NCBI RefSeq assembly: GCF_023566055.1
Contig: NZ_JALIQP010000002.1
Location: 558,001 to 622,000, forward strand
Origin: Halosolutus amylolyticus
GTDB lineage: Archaea; Halobacteriota; Halobacteria; Halobacteriales; Natrialbaceae
DNA: 64,000 nt
Direction: 5' to 3'
Below, one piece after another: positions 16,405 to 26,086 of this stretch (position 1 is its first letter; each line of letters opens with the position of its first letter). Below the pieces are notes generated by a model. It did not search any database, was not told the DNA's origin, and saw only the letters and a list, made by a program, of their open reading frames with translations. A program made the position numbers and the translations under genes.

Positions 16405-17301
16405 CTACGAACCCGGATCGATCGGATCGACGACGCCGTGTTCGTCGACGTCGATCGCCAGCGTCTCGTCGTCGAAGGCGAACTCGATCGTCGCGGCGAA
16501 CGGATCCTCGGAGACCACGTCGGTCCGCACGGCCCCGGAGGTGACGTGTTCGAAGAACTCCCAGAGCGGCAGGGAAAACAGCGAGACGCCGTGGCTCCAG
16601 AAGTAGCCCACGACCGCCGGGTGGAACGCGGCCGTCACCTCGATCGGGAGCGTGATCACGAGGCCGCATTCGCGGCAGGTGCTGACGTGGACGGGGAACG
16701 ATCGGTCCCCGTCGACGGGTTCGTTGGCGCGCGTGTCGACGATCCCGTAACACTCGGGGCAGACGTCGCCCTGGATCAGGATCACCGTGCTCCAGATCCG
16801 GTAGCCGAAGCTGTCGACGATCTCCGCGGGCGTTCGGTGGCGCGCCTGACTCCGGGGGAAGTAGTCCGTGACGAGCGTCGCGTCACACGCTCGACAGCGG
16901 ACGACGAATCGGCCGTCGACGAGGGACGCGGCCAGTTCGTCCCCCTCGCAGAGCACGCACGCCCCGTCGACGGCTCGGTCCTCGAACGCCGTCGCGCTCG
17001 CGTACAGGTCCGATCGGATCGCGCGGACGATCTTGTCGCCGCCGTAGGTGAGTCGGTAGCCCTCGGACGTCTCGGCGACGAATTCGCCGACCAGCCGATC
17101 GAGGTGGTAGGAAAACTGCGACGTGCTGTCGACGTCGACCGCGTCGTACAGGTCGGTAAACGTCATCGGGTGGCCGTCGACGCCCACTTCTCTGGCCCGA
17201 TCGGCCAGTACGACCAGTATCTCGAGTCGCTGGCGGTTTCCGAGCGATGCGATCGCGTCGACGACGTCGTCCTCGATTCGCGTCTCGTGATCTCGCGTCA
17301 T
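16405..17301 (-). CDS. Winged-helix regulator with two zinc-cysteine modules
   Basis: The 298-residue protein starts with an ArsR-like winged helix (residues 10-95: LGNRQRLEILVVLAD, then TSQFSYHLDRLV and the wing YRLTYGGDKIV). A middle region carries CVLC and CRAC knuckles, and a later one CPEC and CREC, suggesting two zinc sites. The C-terminal part is mixed alpha/beta and not recognised. Such haloarchaeal proteins are thought to be transcription factors. It lies on the same strand as the ABC exporter and just upstream, so it may control that operon. Confidence 0.75.
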   Translation of the reverse strand: MTRDHETRIEDDVVDAIASLGNRQRLEILVVLADRAREVGVDGHPMTFTDLYDAVDVDSTSQFSYHLDRLVGEFVAETSEGYRLTYGGDKIVRAIRSDLYASATAFEDRAVDGACVLCEGDELAASLVDGRFVVRCRACDATLVTDYFPRSQARHRTPAEIVDSFGYRIWSTVILIQGDVCPECYGIVDTRANEPVDGDRSFPVHVSTCRECGLVITLPIEVTAAFHPAVVGYFWSHGVSLFSLPLWEFFEHVTSGAVRTDVVSEDPFAATIEFAFDDETLAIDVDEHGVVDPIDPGS

Positions 17302-17510
17302 CGTAGTGCCTTCCGCTGGTCGTCCCGAGGGGCCGCATCGTCTTCACGCTGTCCGCATACCGATGGCCGATCGATCTGGTCGGCGAGATCGTGACCGGCC
17401 CAGGACGCTGGAAACGAAGTCGCGGAGCGTTGCCCCCGTCGATCGAGACGTGTGCACGATCGACACGATAACCGATACCTTCTATCCCGTGACGTGCGTA
17501 GTGGCGACGA

Positions 17511-20393
17511 ATGGGTACCGCAGGGTTCCACGCCACCCTACTCGTCGTCGGGTTCGAGGCGGAAGCGGCGGCAACCGTCGCGACCGACGACGTCCGCGAG
17601 GTATCGACCGCGAGCGAGGCCATCGAGACCGTGAGCGCGGGCGCGATCGACTGCGTCCTGACCGCGGGGACGCTCCCGGACGGGACCGGTCTCGGCCTGC
17701 TCGAGTCGATCCGCGAACGCGACCCCGCGCTCCCGGTCGTGCTCGCGCCGGCCGACGGCGACGAGGCGCTCGCGAGCGAGGCGATCGCAGCCGACGTCAC
17801 CGAGTACGTCCCGCGCGAGGACGGACCGGACGCGCTCGCGGCAGCCGTCGATCGGGCCCTCGATCGGGGTCGGGACCGCCGGGAGCGGCGAGCGCAGGCG
17901 CGGCAGTTCGAGGCAGTCTTCGAGGATCCCGGGGCGTACTCGTGGGTCCTCGAACCCGACGGTCGGGTTCGACGGGCCAGCGACGCCGCGCTCGGAGCGA
18001 TCGACGCGACTGATCGGGACGTCCGCGGGGAGTGGTTCTGGACGCTCCCGTGGTGGGACCGGACCGAGGACGGGCGATCGACGATCCGGGCCGCGGTCGA
18101 GCGCGCCGCCGACGGGACGATCGCGTACCGGGAACTGACCCGGACGGGGACGGACGACGGGGGCGGCGGGGCGCGGCCCCGAACCCTCGAGGTGACCATC
18201 CGACCGGTCCGGGACGAGTCGGGGACGGTCGTCTCGCTGCTGGCCGAGGCGACCGACGTCACCGAGCGGGTCCGACTGGAGGAGGAACTGCGCGAATCCG
18301 AGGAACTCCACCGCGTCACGCTGAACGAGATGACCGACACCGTCCTCATCACGGACGACGAGGGCGAGTTCACCTACGTCTGCCCGAACGTCCACTTCAT
18401 CTTCGGCTACACGGACGACGAGATCCACGAGATGGGGACGATCGACGACCTCCTCGAACCGGACCTCTTCGATCGCGATCGGCTCGCCGAGGAGGGCGTG
18501 TTGACGAACGTCGAGTGTACGGCGACCGACAAGGCAGGGAGGGAACACACCCTGCTGGTCAACGTCCGCGAGGTCTCGATCCAGGGCGGGACGCTCCTCT
18601 ACAGCTGTCGTGACGTGACGAAACGCAAACGCCGCGAGGAGGCGCTGACGGCGCTGCACGGGACCGCCCGCGAACTGCTCTACGCCGAGACCGATCGGGA
18701 GATCGCCGATCGGATCGTCGCGGACGCGGCGGACGTGCTCGACCTCGAGGCCAGCGCCGCGTTCCTGTTCGATACCGACGAGAACGTGTTGCGGCCGGCC
18801 GCCACCTCCGCGGTGATGGAACGGCTCCACGGCCCGTTCTCGTCCAGGCGGGCCAACGCCGACACGATCTCCGGACAGGTCTTCGTCGAGGGCGAGTCGC
18901 GATTCTTCGCGGACGTCCACGAGTCGCCCACGCTGTCGGATCCGACGACCGACGTCCGGAGTGCCGGGTTCGTCCCCCTGGGCGACCACGGCGTCTTCGT
19001 CGCCGGCTCGGCCGACGTCGACGCCTTCGACGAGGTGACCCGGGAACTGGCGGACCTGCTCGCGACGACCGCCGAGGCGGCGCTCGATCGGGTGGAGCGA
19101 GAGCGACGGCTCCGGGAGCGCGACCGGGAACTCAAGCGCCAGAACCGGACGCTCTCGCGGCTCGACGGGATGAACGAGATCATCAGAGAGATCGACCAGG
19201 CGCTGGTCGGGGCGGAAACCCGCACGGAGATCGAGGACGCCGTCTGCGAACGGCTCACCTCGGCCGATCGGTTCTCGTTCGCCTGGATCGGCACGACCGA
19301 CCCCGCGGACGAACGGCTCGAGTCGACCGCCCACAGCGGGACGGAACGGGGGCGAGGCTACCTCGACAGCGTCCGTCTCGCCCTCCCGGACGGGACCGAA
19401 CCCGCGGTCAGGACCGCGATCGAGCGCGAGGTTACCGTCGTCTCGAACGTGGTCGATCGGCTCCACGACGACCCGTGGCGCGAGGCCGCGCTCGCGCGTG
19501 ACTACCAGTCGGTCGCGAGCGTCCCCCTCGCGTACGACGAGTTTACCTACGGCGTGTTGACCGTCTACGCCGATCGTCCCGACGCGTTCGACGAGACGAC
19601 GCGGGCGGTGCTCGCGGAACTCGGGGAGACGATCGCGGCCGCGATCGCCGCGGTCGAGCGCAAACGCGCGCTGGTGACCGACTCGCGGACGCGCTTCGAG
19701 TTCGACGTCCACGACGACGGGTTCGTCTTCGCCAGGCTCGCGCGGGAGGCCGACGCCCGACTTTCCTTCGACGGTGGCGTCCGCCAGCACGAAGACGGGG
19801 CGTCCGTGTTCGTGACGGTCGAGGGGGCGTCCCCGCAAACCATCGCGTCCGTCGCCGCGGACCTGGTCGCCGTCGAAGACGCGCAGGTGATCACCGGCGA
19901 CGGTGACGCGGGCGACGGAAACGGGACTGGCGGCGGTTCCGTCCTCCTGGAGCTATCGCGGCCGTTTCTCGCGCTCCGGCTCGCGGACCACGGCGTCGTG
20001 TTGCGAAGCGTCGAGGCGACGCCGGAGGAGGCGCGCGTCGTCGTCGACGTCCCGAGCACCGTCGACGAACGGGGTGGCGCGGCCGTCGTCTCGAACGCCT
20101 TCGACGACATCGAACTCCGATCGAAGCGAACTGTCGATCGGACCACCGCCCGCGACCTCCGGACGACGCTGCTCGATCGGCTGACCGATCGCCAGCTCGA
20201 GGTCGTCCAGCTGGCGTACTACGGCGGCTACTTCGAGTCGCCGCGGGCGAAAACCGGCGAAGACGTCGCGGAGACGCTCGACATCTCCCCGGCCGCGTTC
20301 TACCGCCACACCCGGACCGTCCAGCGAAAACTCTTCGAGGTCCTGTTCGAAGACGTCGGCCTCCCGGCAAATACTGCGCCAACGGTTGAATAG
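17511..20393 (+). CDS. Large Bat-like sensor regulator: pseudo-receiver, PAS, PAS, GAF, GAF, HTH_10
   Basis: The 960-residue protein begins with a receiver-like domain (about 8-120), then PAS domains at about 135-260 and 285-395, GAF domains at about 405-555 and 575-735, a Bat-associated domain at about 745-860, and a C-terminal HTH_10 (LTDRQLEVVQLAYYGGYF, near residue 898). In the receiver the strand that should carry the phospho-aspartate reads CVLTAGTLPDGTG, so alanine or glycine replaces aspartate and phosphorylation is unlikely. The protein is probably a soluble multi-input sensor that binds DNA directly. It faces away from the neighbouring winged-helix gene. Targets cannot be told from the sequence. 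Confidence 0.87.
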   Translation: MGTAGFHATLLVVGFEAEAAATVATDDVREVSTASEAIETVSAGAIDCVLTAGTLPDGTGLGLLESIRERDPALPVVLAPADGDEALASEAIAADVTEYVPREDGPDALAAAVDRALDRGRDRRERRAQARQFEAVFEDPGAYSWVLEPDGRVRRASDAALGAIDATDRDVRGEWFWTLPWWDRTEDGRSTIRAAVERAADGTIAYRELTRTGTDDGGGGARPRTLEVTIRPVRDESGTVVSLLAEATDVTERVRLEEELRESEELHRVTLNEMTDTVLITDDEGEFTYVCPNVHFIFGYTDDEIHEMGTIDDLLEPDLFDRDRLAEEGVLTNVECTATDKAGREHTLLVNVREVSIQGGTLLYSCRDVTKRKRREEALTALHGTARELLYAETDREIADRIVADAADVLDLEASAAFLFDTDENVLRPAATSAVMERLHGPFSSRRANADTISGQVFVEGESRFFADVHESPTLSDPTTDVRSAGFVPLGDHGVFVAGSADVDAFDEVTRELADLLATTAEAALDRVERERRLRERDRELKRQNRTLSRLDGMNEIIREIDQALVGAETRTEIEDAVCERLTSADRFSFAWIGTTDPADERLESTAHSGTERGRGYLDSVRLALPDGTEPAVRTAIEREVTVVSNVVDRLHDDPWREAALARDYQSVASVPLAYDEFTYGVLTVYADRPDAFDETTRAVLAELGETIAAAIAAVERKRALVTDSRTRFEFDVHDDGFVFARLAREADARLSFDGGVRQHEDGASVFVTVEGASPQTIASVAADLVAVEDAQVITGDGDAGDGNGTGGGSVLLELSRPFLALRLADHGVVLRSVEATPEEARVVVDVPSTVDERGGAAVVSNAFDDIELRSKRTVDRTTARDLRTTLLDRLTDRQLEVVQLAYYGGYFESPRAKTGEDVAETLDISPAAFYRHTRTVQRKLFEVLFEDVGLPANTAPTVE

Positions 20394-20504
20394 TGAACCC
20401 CCATTCGCGGGAGGGGCTAGTTATCTGAGGGACACACTCATCCTAATATCCCTAGTACAATACTAATGCGACGATCGCCCCCCGATCCGTTCGTCGTGAC
20501 TACC

Positions 20505-20645
20505 ATGAAAGACGTCACCTACGATCCCGAGGACGAATCGACCTACGAGTGTTTCAGTTGCGGGACCGTCGTCAACGCGTCGGCACCGGGTACGTGTCCG
20601 GAGTGTGGGGCCGACATGCGTAACCGACGGACACCGATCGAGTAG
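20505..20645 (+). CDS. Rubrerythrin-like zinc-ribbon protein (46 aa)
   Basis: The tiny protein reads YECFSCG then CPECGAD, two zinc knuckles 15 residues apart, after an acidic start. It matches the haloarchaeal rubrerythrin-like (DUF7129-type) group, whose function is unknown. Its stop is two bases before the glutamate dehydrogenase ATG, so both are on one transcript. An in-frame ATG at 20466 is possible but gives a poor N-terminus. Confidence 0.75.
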   Translation: MKDVTYDPEDESTYECFSCGTVVNASAPGTCPECGADMRNRRTPIE

Positions 20646-20647
20646 CG

Positions 20648-21949
20648 ATGGCGTCTCACCAGCGTTCGACACCGAACCGGGAGCCACAGCGATCGCCGGA
20701 CGAGAATCCCGAAACGGCGCTCGAGACCGCTCGTCGGCAACTCGCCCGCGCCGCAGAGTATCTCGAAATCGACGACACCGTCCTCGAGCGACTCAGATAC
20801 CCCGGGAAAGTCCACGAGGTCACCGTCCCGCTCGAGCGCGACGACGGGAGCGTCGACGTCTTTACCGGCTATCGCGCCCAGCACGACAGCGTTCGCGGGC
20901 CGTACAAGGGCGGCCTCCGGTACCATCCCGACGTGACCCGCGACGAGTGCGTTGGCCTCGCGATGTGGATGACCTGGAAGTGCGCCGTGATGGACATCCC
21001 CTTCGGGGGCGCGAAAGGCGGGATCGTCGTCGACCCCAAGTCACTGAGCGACGACGAGACGGAACGACTCACGCGCCGGTTCACCCAGGAGATCCGCGAC
21101 GTGATCGGCCCGAACACGGACATCCCGGCCCCCGACATGGGGACCGATCCGGCGACGATGGCCTGGCTGATGGACGCCTACAGTATGCAGGAGGGCGAGA
21201 CCACGCCCGGCGTCGTCACCGGCAAACCGCCCGCGGTCGGCGGCAGTCGCGGTCGCGAGGAAGCGCCCGGCCGGAGCGTCGCGATCGTCACCCGCGAAAC
21301 GCTCGACTATTACGACGAAGCGATCGAGGAGACGACCGTCGCCGTCCAGGGCTTCGGGAGCGTCGGCGCGAACGCCGCCCGCCTGCTCGACGAGTGGGGC
21401 GCGACGGTCGTCGCGATCAGCGACGTCAACGGAGCCGTGTACGACCCGGCCGGGATCGACGTGGCCGCGATCCCCTCCCACGACGAGGAGCCCGAAGCGG
21501 TCACCGACAACGCCGAGGGGACTCGCATCACGAACGACGAACTGCTTGCGGTCGACGTCGACGTGCTCGTGCCGGCGGCCGTCGGCAACGTCATCACCGA
21601 GGACAACGCCGACGACGTACGGGCCGAGTACGTCGTCGAGGGGGCCAACGGCCCGACCACGTTCGCCGGCGACGCGATCCTCGCCGAGAACGGAGTCCAC
21701 GTCCTCCCCGACATCCTCGCCAACGCCGGCGGCGTCACCGTGAGCTACTTCGAGTGGCTCCAGGACATCAACCGCCGCACGTGGAGCCTCGATCGGGTCC
21801 AGGAGGAACTCGAGGCCGAGATGGTCGCCGCCTGGGACGCCGTCCGCGAGGAGGTCGAGACTCGGGACGTGACCTGGCGCGACGCCGCCTACATCGTCGC
21901 CCTCTCGCGGATCAGCGAGGCCCACGAGATGCGCGGGCTCTGGCCCTGA
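20648..21949 (+). CDS. gdhB: Glutamate dehydrogenase (Glu/Leu/Phe/Val dehydrogenase family)
   Basis: The 433-residue enzyme interconverts glutamate and 2-oxoglutarate plus ammonia. The substrate-binding segment [11 protein letters not shown] is near residue 85 and the catalytic-lysine region PFGGAKGG near residue 120. A Rossmann motif QGFGSVG near 236 binds the cofactor; NAD versus NADP preference is not evident. The length is normal for archaeal enzymes. It forms an operon with the rubrerythrin-like zinc ribbon two bases upstream. A second haloarchaeal gene set usually exists elsewhere, so the exact paralogue letter is uncertain. Confidence 0.9.
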   Translation: MASHQRSTPNREPQRSPDENPETALETARRQLARAAEYLEIDDTVLERLRYPGKVHEVTVPLERDDGSVDVFTGYRAQHDSVRGPYKGGLRYHPDVTRDECVGLAMWMTWKCAVMDIPFGGAKGGIVVDPKSLSDDETERLTRRFTQEIRDVIGPNTDIPAPDMGTDPATMAWLMDAYSMQEGETTPGVVTGKPPAVGGSRGREEAPGRSVAIVTRETLDYYDEAIEETTVAVQGFGSVGANAARLLDEWGATVVAISDVNGAVYDPAGIDVAAIPSHDEEPEAVTDNAEGTRITNDELLAVDVDVLVPAAVGNVITEDNADDVRAEYVVEGANGPTTFAGDAILAENGVHVLPDILANAGGVTVSYFEWLQDINRRTWSLDRVQEELEAEMVAAWDAVREEVETRDVTWRDAAYIVALSRISEAHEMRGLWP

Positions 21950-22014
21950 TTCCGGTCCCCCGTTCCTCACACTCCTCCCGACACTCGACCCTGCGGAGCG
22001 ATACTGCCCGTACC

Positions 22015-22020
22015 TTTTTT
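22015..22020 (+). terminator. Oligo-T terminator candidate after glutamate dehydrogenase
   Basis: A run of six T lies 66 bases after the gdh stop and shortly before the next gene on the same strand. Archaeal termination commonly uses such T runs without a strong hairpin. Confidence 0.4.
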
Positions 22021-22045
22021 CGCCACCGCCGAGTCGCCCTCAGTA

Positions 22046-22252
22046 ATGGAATCGCCGCTCGCGTTCCTCCTCGTCGCCGTTCTCGCCGTCCAGCTTCCGA
22101 TCGCCGTCCTCGTCGCCGTCGACGCGCGGCGACTCGGGCTCGCGAATCCCGAGCGCTACGAACTCGGGATCCTCGTCCCCGCTGGCGGTCTGGTAGTAAT
22201 ATTGGTGTATCTCTCCCGGCGCCGGGAACTGCCGCGCGAGGCCGAGGACTGA
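22046..22252 (+). CDS. Small two-helix membrane protein (68 aa)
   Basis: The protein has two hydrophobic helices (AFLLVAVLAVQLPIAVLVAV and LVPAGGLVVILVYL) joined by a short loop with Arg-Arg, and an acidic-basic tail. This layout is common among uncharacterised haloarchaeal small proteins. It converges on the phosphoribosyltransferase gene, four bases apart. No function is suggested by sequence. Confidence 0.65.
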   Translation: MESPLAFLLVAVLAVQLPIAVLVAVDARRLGLANPERYELGILVPAGGLVVILVYLSRRRELPREAED

Positions 22253-22256
22253 CCCG

Positions 22257-22883
22257 TTACTCCCGATCGAGGTACTCGATCGCGTCCGCGTCGGTCACCT
22301 GGCCGAAGGTCCGGTAGAACTGGCCGACTGCCTGAAAGTTCTCGGGCGTCCGGAGCGCGATCACCTCGTCGGCTTCCGACTCCAGATCGGCGATCGATCG
22401 GGGCGAGCCGACGGGGACGGTGAGCGCGACGGATTCGGCGTCCGAGTCCTGGACCTGCCGGAGACAGGCGACCGCGGTCGCGCCCGTGGCGACGCCGTCG
22501 TCGACGATCACCACGCGCTCGCCCGCGAGGTCCGGCAGGCCCGGCGTGTCGCGGTATCGATCGGCCTTTTGGGCCGCGTTCTCAGCCTCCTCCTCGCGGA
22601 TCTCCTCGAGGTACGCGTCGTCCACGCCTAGCCGATCGATGAGGTCGTCGTTGTACCAGGCGCTCCCATCGCTCGCGACCGCACCGATCGCCAGTTCGGG
22701 GTTCCCCGGCGCGCCCATCTTTCGGGCCACGACGACGTTCAGGTCGGCGTCGAGCGCGTCCGCGACGGGTCGAGCGACGGGCAGCGCCCCGCGCGGGATG
22801 CCGAGGACGACGTCCGCCTCGAAGCCGCGTCGCTCGAGTTCCGCTGCGAGCTGTTCGCCGGCGTCCGTTCGATCGTCGAACAT
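22257..22883 (-). CDS. Phosphoribosyltransferase family protein
   Basis: The 208-residue protein has the type I phosphoribosyltransferase fold. The PRPP-binding loop VVIVDDGVATGATA lies near residue 120, and the start MFDDRTDAGEQLA is typical of this subgroup. The N-terminal flexible hood differs from hypoxanthine and orotate enzymes, so the acceptor base is not known. An upstream ATG at 22904 would add seven residues. It is divergent from the NAD(P)H-hydrate dehydratase gene across about 108 bases. Confidence 0.83.
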   Translation of the reverse strand: MFDDRTDAGEQLAAELERRGFEADVVLGIPRGALPVARPVADALDADLNVVVARKMGAPGNPELAIGAVASDGSAWYNDDLIDRLGVDDAYLEEIREEEAENAAQKADRYRDTPGLPDLAGERVVIVDDGVATGATAVACLRQVQDSDAESVALTVPVGSPRSIADLESEADEVIALRTPENFQAVGQFYRTFGQVTDADAIEYLDRE

Positions 22884-22991
22884 GGGGAGCGCTACGAGAG
22901 CCATCCACTATGTCTTGACGTGGCACACGTCGGGTGGGCGACCGGAATACGCCTGCCGAGCGCATATCAGTCGACCGGCGGGAACCTTGCC

Positions 22992-23756
22992 ATGGTACGC
23001 CTGCAGCGAACGCTCTCGAACGTCTCCGAGGGCGGGAACGACAACGGTCGCGTCGGCATCGTCGGCGGGGCGGTCGAGTACCCCAACCAGCCCGCGCTGG
23101 TCGGGCTGGCGGCGCTCCGGACCGGATCCGACCACGTCCGCGCGTTCGTCGCCGATCCGATCTACGAGGTCGTCGCGAGTTACGATCCGAACCTGCTCGT
23201 CGATCGCTACGCGGGCGAACAGTTCGAGCGGAGCGCCGTCGAGCGCACCCGCGAACTGGGCGCGTGGGCCGACGCGCTCGTGATCGGTCCCGGCCTCGTC
23301 GACGCCGACCGCGCGGCCCTGTGCGACGCCGTCGACGTGCCGACCGTCGTCGACGCCCTCGCGATCGAACCGGCGCTCGAGGCCGACCTCTCGAACACCG
23401 TCCTCACGCCCAGCAGCGCCGAGGTAGAGCCGATCCGCGAAACCTACGGCTCGCTCGAGACCTTCACGACGGAGACCGGAGCGGTCGTTGCGCTGACCGG
23501 CGACGTCGACGAGATCGTCGCCGACGGGGAGCGCCTTCGAAACGAAACGGGGACGTCGGCGCTCACCGTCGCCGGGACCGGCGACACGCTGGCCGGCATC
23601 GTCGGGTCCCTGCTCGGCCAGGGAACGGACCGGGCCGAGGCCGCCGAACTCGGGGCGTGGGTGCTCGGCAAGGCCGGCGAACTGGCGACGGCCGAGTACG
23701 GCCCTGGCGTCGTCGCGACGGACGTGATCGATCGGATTCCGGATACGATTCGGTGA
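22992..23756 (+). CDS. ADP-dependent NAD(P)H-hydrate dehydratase (YjeF C-terminal/CARKD family)
   Basis: The enzyme repairs hydrated NADH and NADPH. The 254-residue protein is the ribokinase-like dehydratase domain alone, without the epimerase (YjeF N-terminal) half. The family end-region VAGTGDTLAGIVGSLLGQG lies near residue 193, with GSDHVRAF and VIGPGLVDAD earlier. The ATG at 22992 gives a start that fits the domain; a further upstream ATG at 22920 adds an unlikely extension. No epimerase gene is adjacent. Confidence 0.8.
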   Translation: MVRLQRTLSNVSEGGNDNGRVGIVGGAVEYPNQPALVGLAALRTGSDHVRAFVADPIYEVVASYDPNLLVDRYAGEQFERSAVERTRELGAWADALVIGPGLVDADRAALCDAVDVPTVVDALAIEPALEADLSNTVLTPSSAEVEPIRETYGSLETFTTETGAVVALTGDVDEIVADGERLRNETGTSALTVAGTGDTLAGIVGSLLGQGTDRAEAAELGAWVLGKAGELATAEYGPGVVATDVIDRIPDTIR

Positions 23757-23835
23757 GCGCGGGGACGCGGCCGACGGGCCACGAGTCCGGGAGCACAACC
23801 GGTTTCCCGCTGTCTCCCGTCGATCGGCGTACGCG

Positions 23836-24552
23836 ATGCCCACTCACGACGGGACCCGAACGACCTGTGGCGAGTCGACCGACGAGGTTTCACACCCGCT
23901 CGTGGCGGCGGTGTACGACTGGGTCGTCCCCGAACGGGCCCTGTTCGCCCCGCACAGACGGTATCTGACGGCCGATCTCTCCGGACGGGTGCTTGACGTC
24001 GGGGCGGGAACGGGGGCGAACGTCCCGCACGTCGCGGCGAGCGACGACGAGATCGAGTTCCACGCGATCGAGCCCGATCCCCACATGCGCCGGCAGGCGG
24101 CCCGGAAGGCCCGGGCGGTCGGCTGTCGCGTCGACCTCCGGGACGCTCGCGCCGAGTCGTTGCCCTATCCCGACGACGCCTTCGACGTCGTCCTCGCCGG
24201 CCTGGTCTTCTGTACGATCGCGGACCCCGACGTGGCGCTGGACGAGGTCGCGCGGGTGCTGAAACCCGGCGGCGAGTTGCGCTTCCTCGAACACGTCAGG
24301 GCCGACGGCTGGCGCGCCGCCGGGCAGGACGTCCTGAACCCGCTCTGGGAGCGAGCGGCCGGCGGCTGCCAGCTGAACCGCGACACCGTCGATCGGTTCG
24401 TCTGCCACGACGCATTCGACGTCGAGGAGATCGACCGCCTCTCGGTCGGGATCTTTCCGGCGACGCCGATCGTCCGCGGGCGACTGCGGCGCCGGCGCGA
24501 CGATCGAGACGATAGGGGTTTATTTGACAGGCTGGTGCCTGTCGAGACGTGA
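23836..24552 (+). CDS. Class I SAM-dependent methyltransferase
   Basis: The 238-residue methyltransferase has the SAM motif I VLDVGAGTGANV near residue 52, a post-I acidic EPDPHM near 80, and a motif IV-like FDVVLAGLVFCTI near 120. It resembles the UbiE/MenG-like methyltransferase group, but the substrate is unknown. Its TGA overlaps the GTG start of the following aminotransferase (GTGA), so the two genes are translationally coupled. Confidence 0.82.
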   Translation: MPTHDGTRTTCGESTDEVSHPLVAAVYDWVVPERALFAPHRRYLTADLSGRVLDVGAGTGANVPHVAASDDEIEFHAIEPDPHMRRQAARKARAVGCRVDLRDARAESLPYPDDAFDVVLAGLVFCTIADPDVALDEVARVLKPGGELRFLEHVRADGWRAAGQDVLNPLWERAAGGCQLNRDTVDRFVCHDAFDVEEIDRLSVGIFPATPIVRGRLRRRRDDRDDRGLFDRLVPVET

Positions 24553-25673
24553 CAGACCGATCGACGGAGACGTTGCGGATGACGCCCGGCCCGACCGAGG
24601 TCCCGGCGGCGGTCCGCCAGCGGATGGCCGAACCGACCCCGAACCCCGACGTCGAACCCGAGTTCGTCGCGTTTTACCGCGAGTTGACGGACAAACTGGC
24701 GCGGATCTACCACGCTGACCGGAGCGGCGAGTCCCCGAGGGAAGCGGCCGAACGGCGGGACGTCGTCGTCCTCGGGGGCGAGGGGATCCTCGGCCTCGAG
24801 GCCGCCGTCGCCTCGCTGGTCGATCCCGGCGATCGAGTGCTGTGTCTCTCGAACGGCCTGTACGGCGCGGGGTTCGCCGACTTCGTCGAGGACTACGGCG
24901 GGGAGGCCGTCGTCTGCGAGGTCCCCTGGGAGGAGACGCTCGATCGCGGGACGGTCGAAGCGCGTCTCGACGACGCCGACGAGGCGTTCGACGTGGCGAC
25001 GATGGTCCACTGCGAGACGCCGACGGGGACGCTGAACGACCTCGACCCGATCCTCGACCTGCTCGCCGATCGCGACGTGCTCACGGTCGTCGACGCGGTT
25101 TCCTCGCTGGGCGGCACGCCGGTTCCGACCGGGAAGGTAGACGTCTGTCTCGGCGCGAGCCAGAAGTGTTTCAGCGCGCCGCCGGGGCTCGCGACCTGCG
25201 CGGTCAGCGATCGGGCCTGGGAGCGCATCGAAGCGGTCGAGAACGAGACCTACTACGCCGACCTCGAACCGTGGCGGACGGCGGCCGAGGACGAGTGGTT
25301 CCCCTACACCCACCTCACGGCGAACCTGTACGGCCTCGACGCCGCGGCCGACCTGCTTCTCGACGAGGGACTCGAGGGCGTCTTCGATCGCCACGAGACG
25401 GCGGCGCGGCGGTGTCGGGAGCGCGCCGCCGACCTCGGCCTGGAGCTGTACCCGGCCGAGGAACGCGATTCGTCGCCGACCGTGACCGCACTCTCGGTCG
25501 ACGGCCGGGCCGACGAGTTGCAGCGGGCGATGCGCGAGGACCACGAGATCGTCCTCGCGACCGGCCTCGGCGACCTCGAGGACGACATCCTCCGGATCGG
25601 ACACATGGGCCACAACGCCCGCGTCGATCGGGTCGATCGGACGATGGATGCCCTGGAAGCCGTCCTCGACTGA
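24549..25673 (+). CDS. Class V PLP-dependent aminotransferase (alanine-glyoxylate type)
   Basis: The 374-residue enzyme begins with the typical TPGPTEVP segment, and the PLP lysine lies in ASQKCFSAPPG near residue 204. A DAVSSLGG motif precedes it near 182, giving the aspartate that contacts the pyridine nitrogen. Relatives include serine-glyoxylate, alanine-glyoxylate and phosphonate aminotransferases, so the exact substrate is open. Translation starts from GTG within the end of the methyltransferase gene. The C-terminal segment GHMGHNARVDRV is also family-typical. Confidence 0.87.
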   Translation: MTDRSTETLRMTPGPTEVPAAVRQRMAEPTPNPDVEPEFVAFYRELTDKLARIYHADRSGESPREAAERRDVVVLGGEGILGLEAAVASLVDPGDRVLCLSNGLYGAGFADFVEDYGGEAVVCEVPWEETLDRGTVEARLDDADEAFDVATMVHCETPTGTLNDLDPILDLLADRDVLTVVDAVSSLGGTPVPTGKVDVCLGASQKCFSAPPGLATCAVSDRAWERIEAVENETYYADLEPWRTAAEDEWFPYTHLTANLYGLDAAADLLLDEGLEGVFDRHETAARRCRERAADLGLELYPAEERDSSPTVTALSVDGRADELQRAMREDHEIVLATGLGDLEDDILRIGHMGHNARVDRVDRTMDALEAVLD

Positions 25674-25763
25674 CGCCGAACGAGGGGCCGGTCCCTGGCC
25701 ACCACGGTAGGGCCGGAACCTGCAGGTGGAATCGTTTCCCGGGCGACGCGACAAGCGGGACGT

Positions 25764-26042
25764 ATGTCCGAACCCGATCGAGAGCCGACCGAGAAGCCCA
25801 CGAACACCAAACGTGAGGCGAAAGAAGAGGACCAGTGGATGATCCGAAACTGGATCGGGGTCGCAGTCGTCTCGATCTTCGGCTTGCTGTTGCTCGCACT
25901 CGGAATGATGCAGGCGACGGGACTCGTCGACCTCCTCGCGCCAGTCGCGGATACCGGGGCCCAGCAGTGGGGCGTGTTCGCCGTCCTGGCGCTCGTCGTG
26001 CTCGCGCTGGCCGGATGGAGCTGGAGCGCCATCGCCGGGTGA
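25764..26042 (+). CDS. Small two-helix membrane protein (92 aa)
   Basis: A charged N-terminal 24 residues (Glu/Lys/Arg-rich) precede two hydrophobic helices at about residues 30-52 and 67-88. No family was recognised. It lies upstream of the CstA gene on the same strand but is separated from it by 164 bases of AT-rich DNA, so joint transcription is uncertain. Confidence 0.55.
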   Translation: MSEPDREPTEKPTNTKREAKEEDQWMIRNWIGVAVVSIFGLLLLALGMMQATGLVDLLAPVADTGAQQWGVFAVLALVVLALAGWSWSAIAG

Positions 26043-26086
26043 GCGATCGGGGCCGACGAGCGATCAATAGAGACAACCGGTCAAAT

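Noticed and set aside
17538-19838. Very long open frame on the minus strand, antisense to the Bat-like gene
   Set aside because: Arg/Glu/Val-rich translation with no motif; typical of high-GC haloarchaeal antisense frames opposite a real coding frame.
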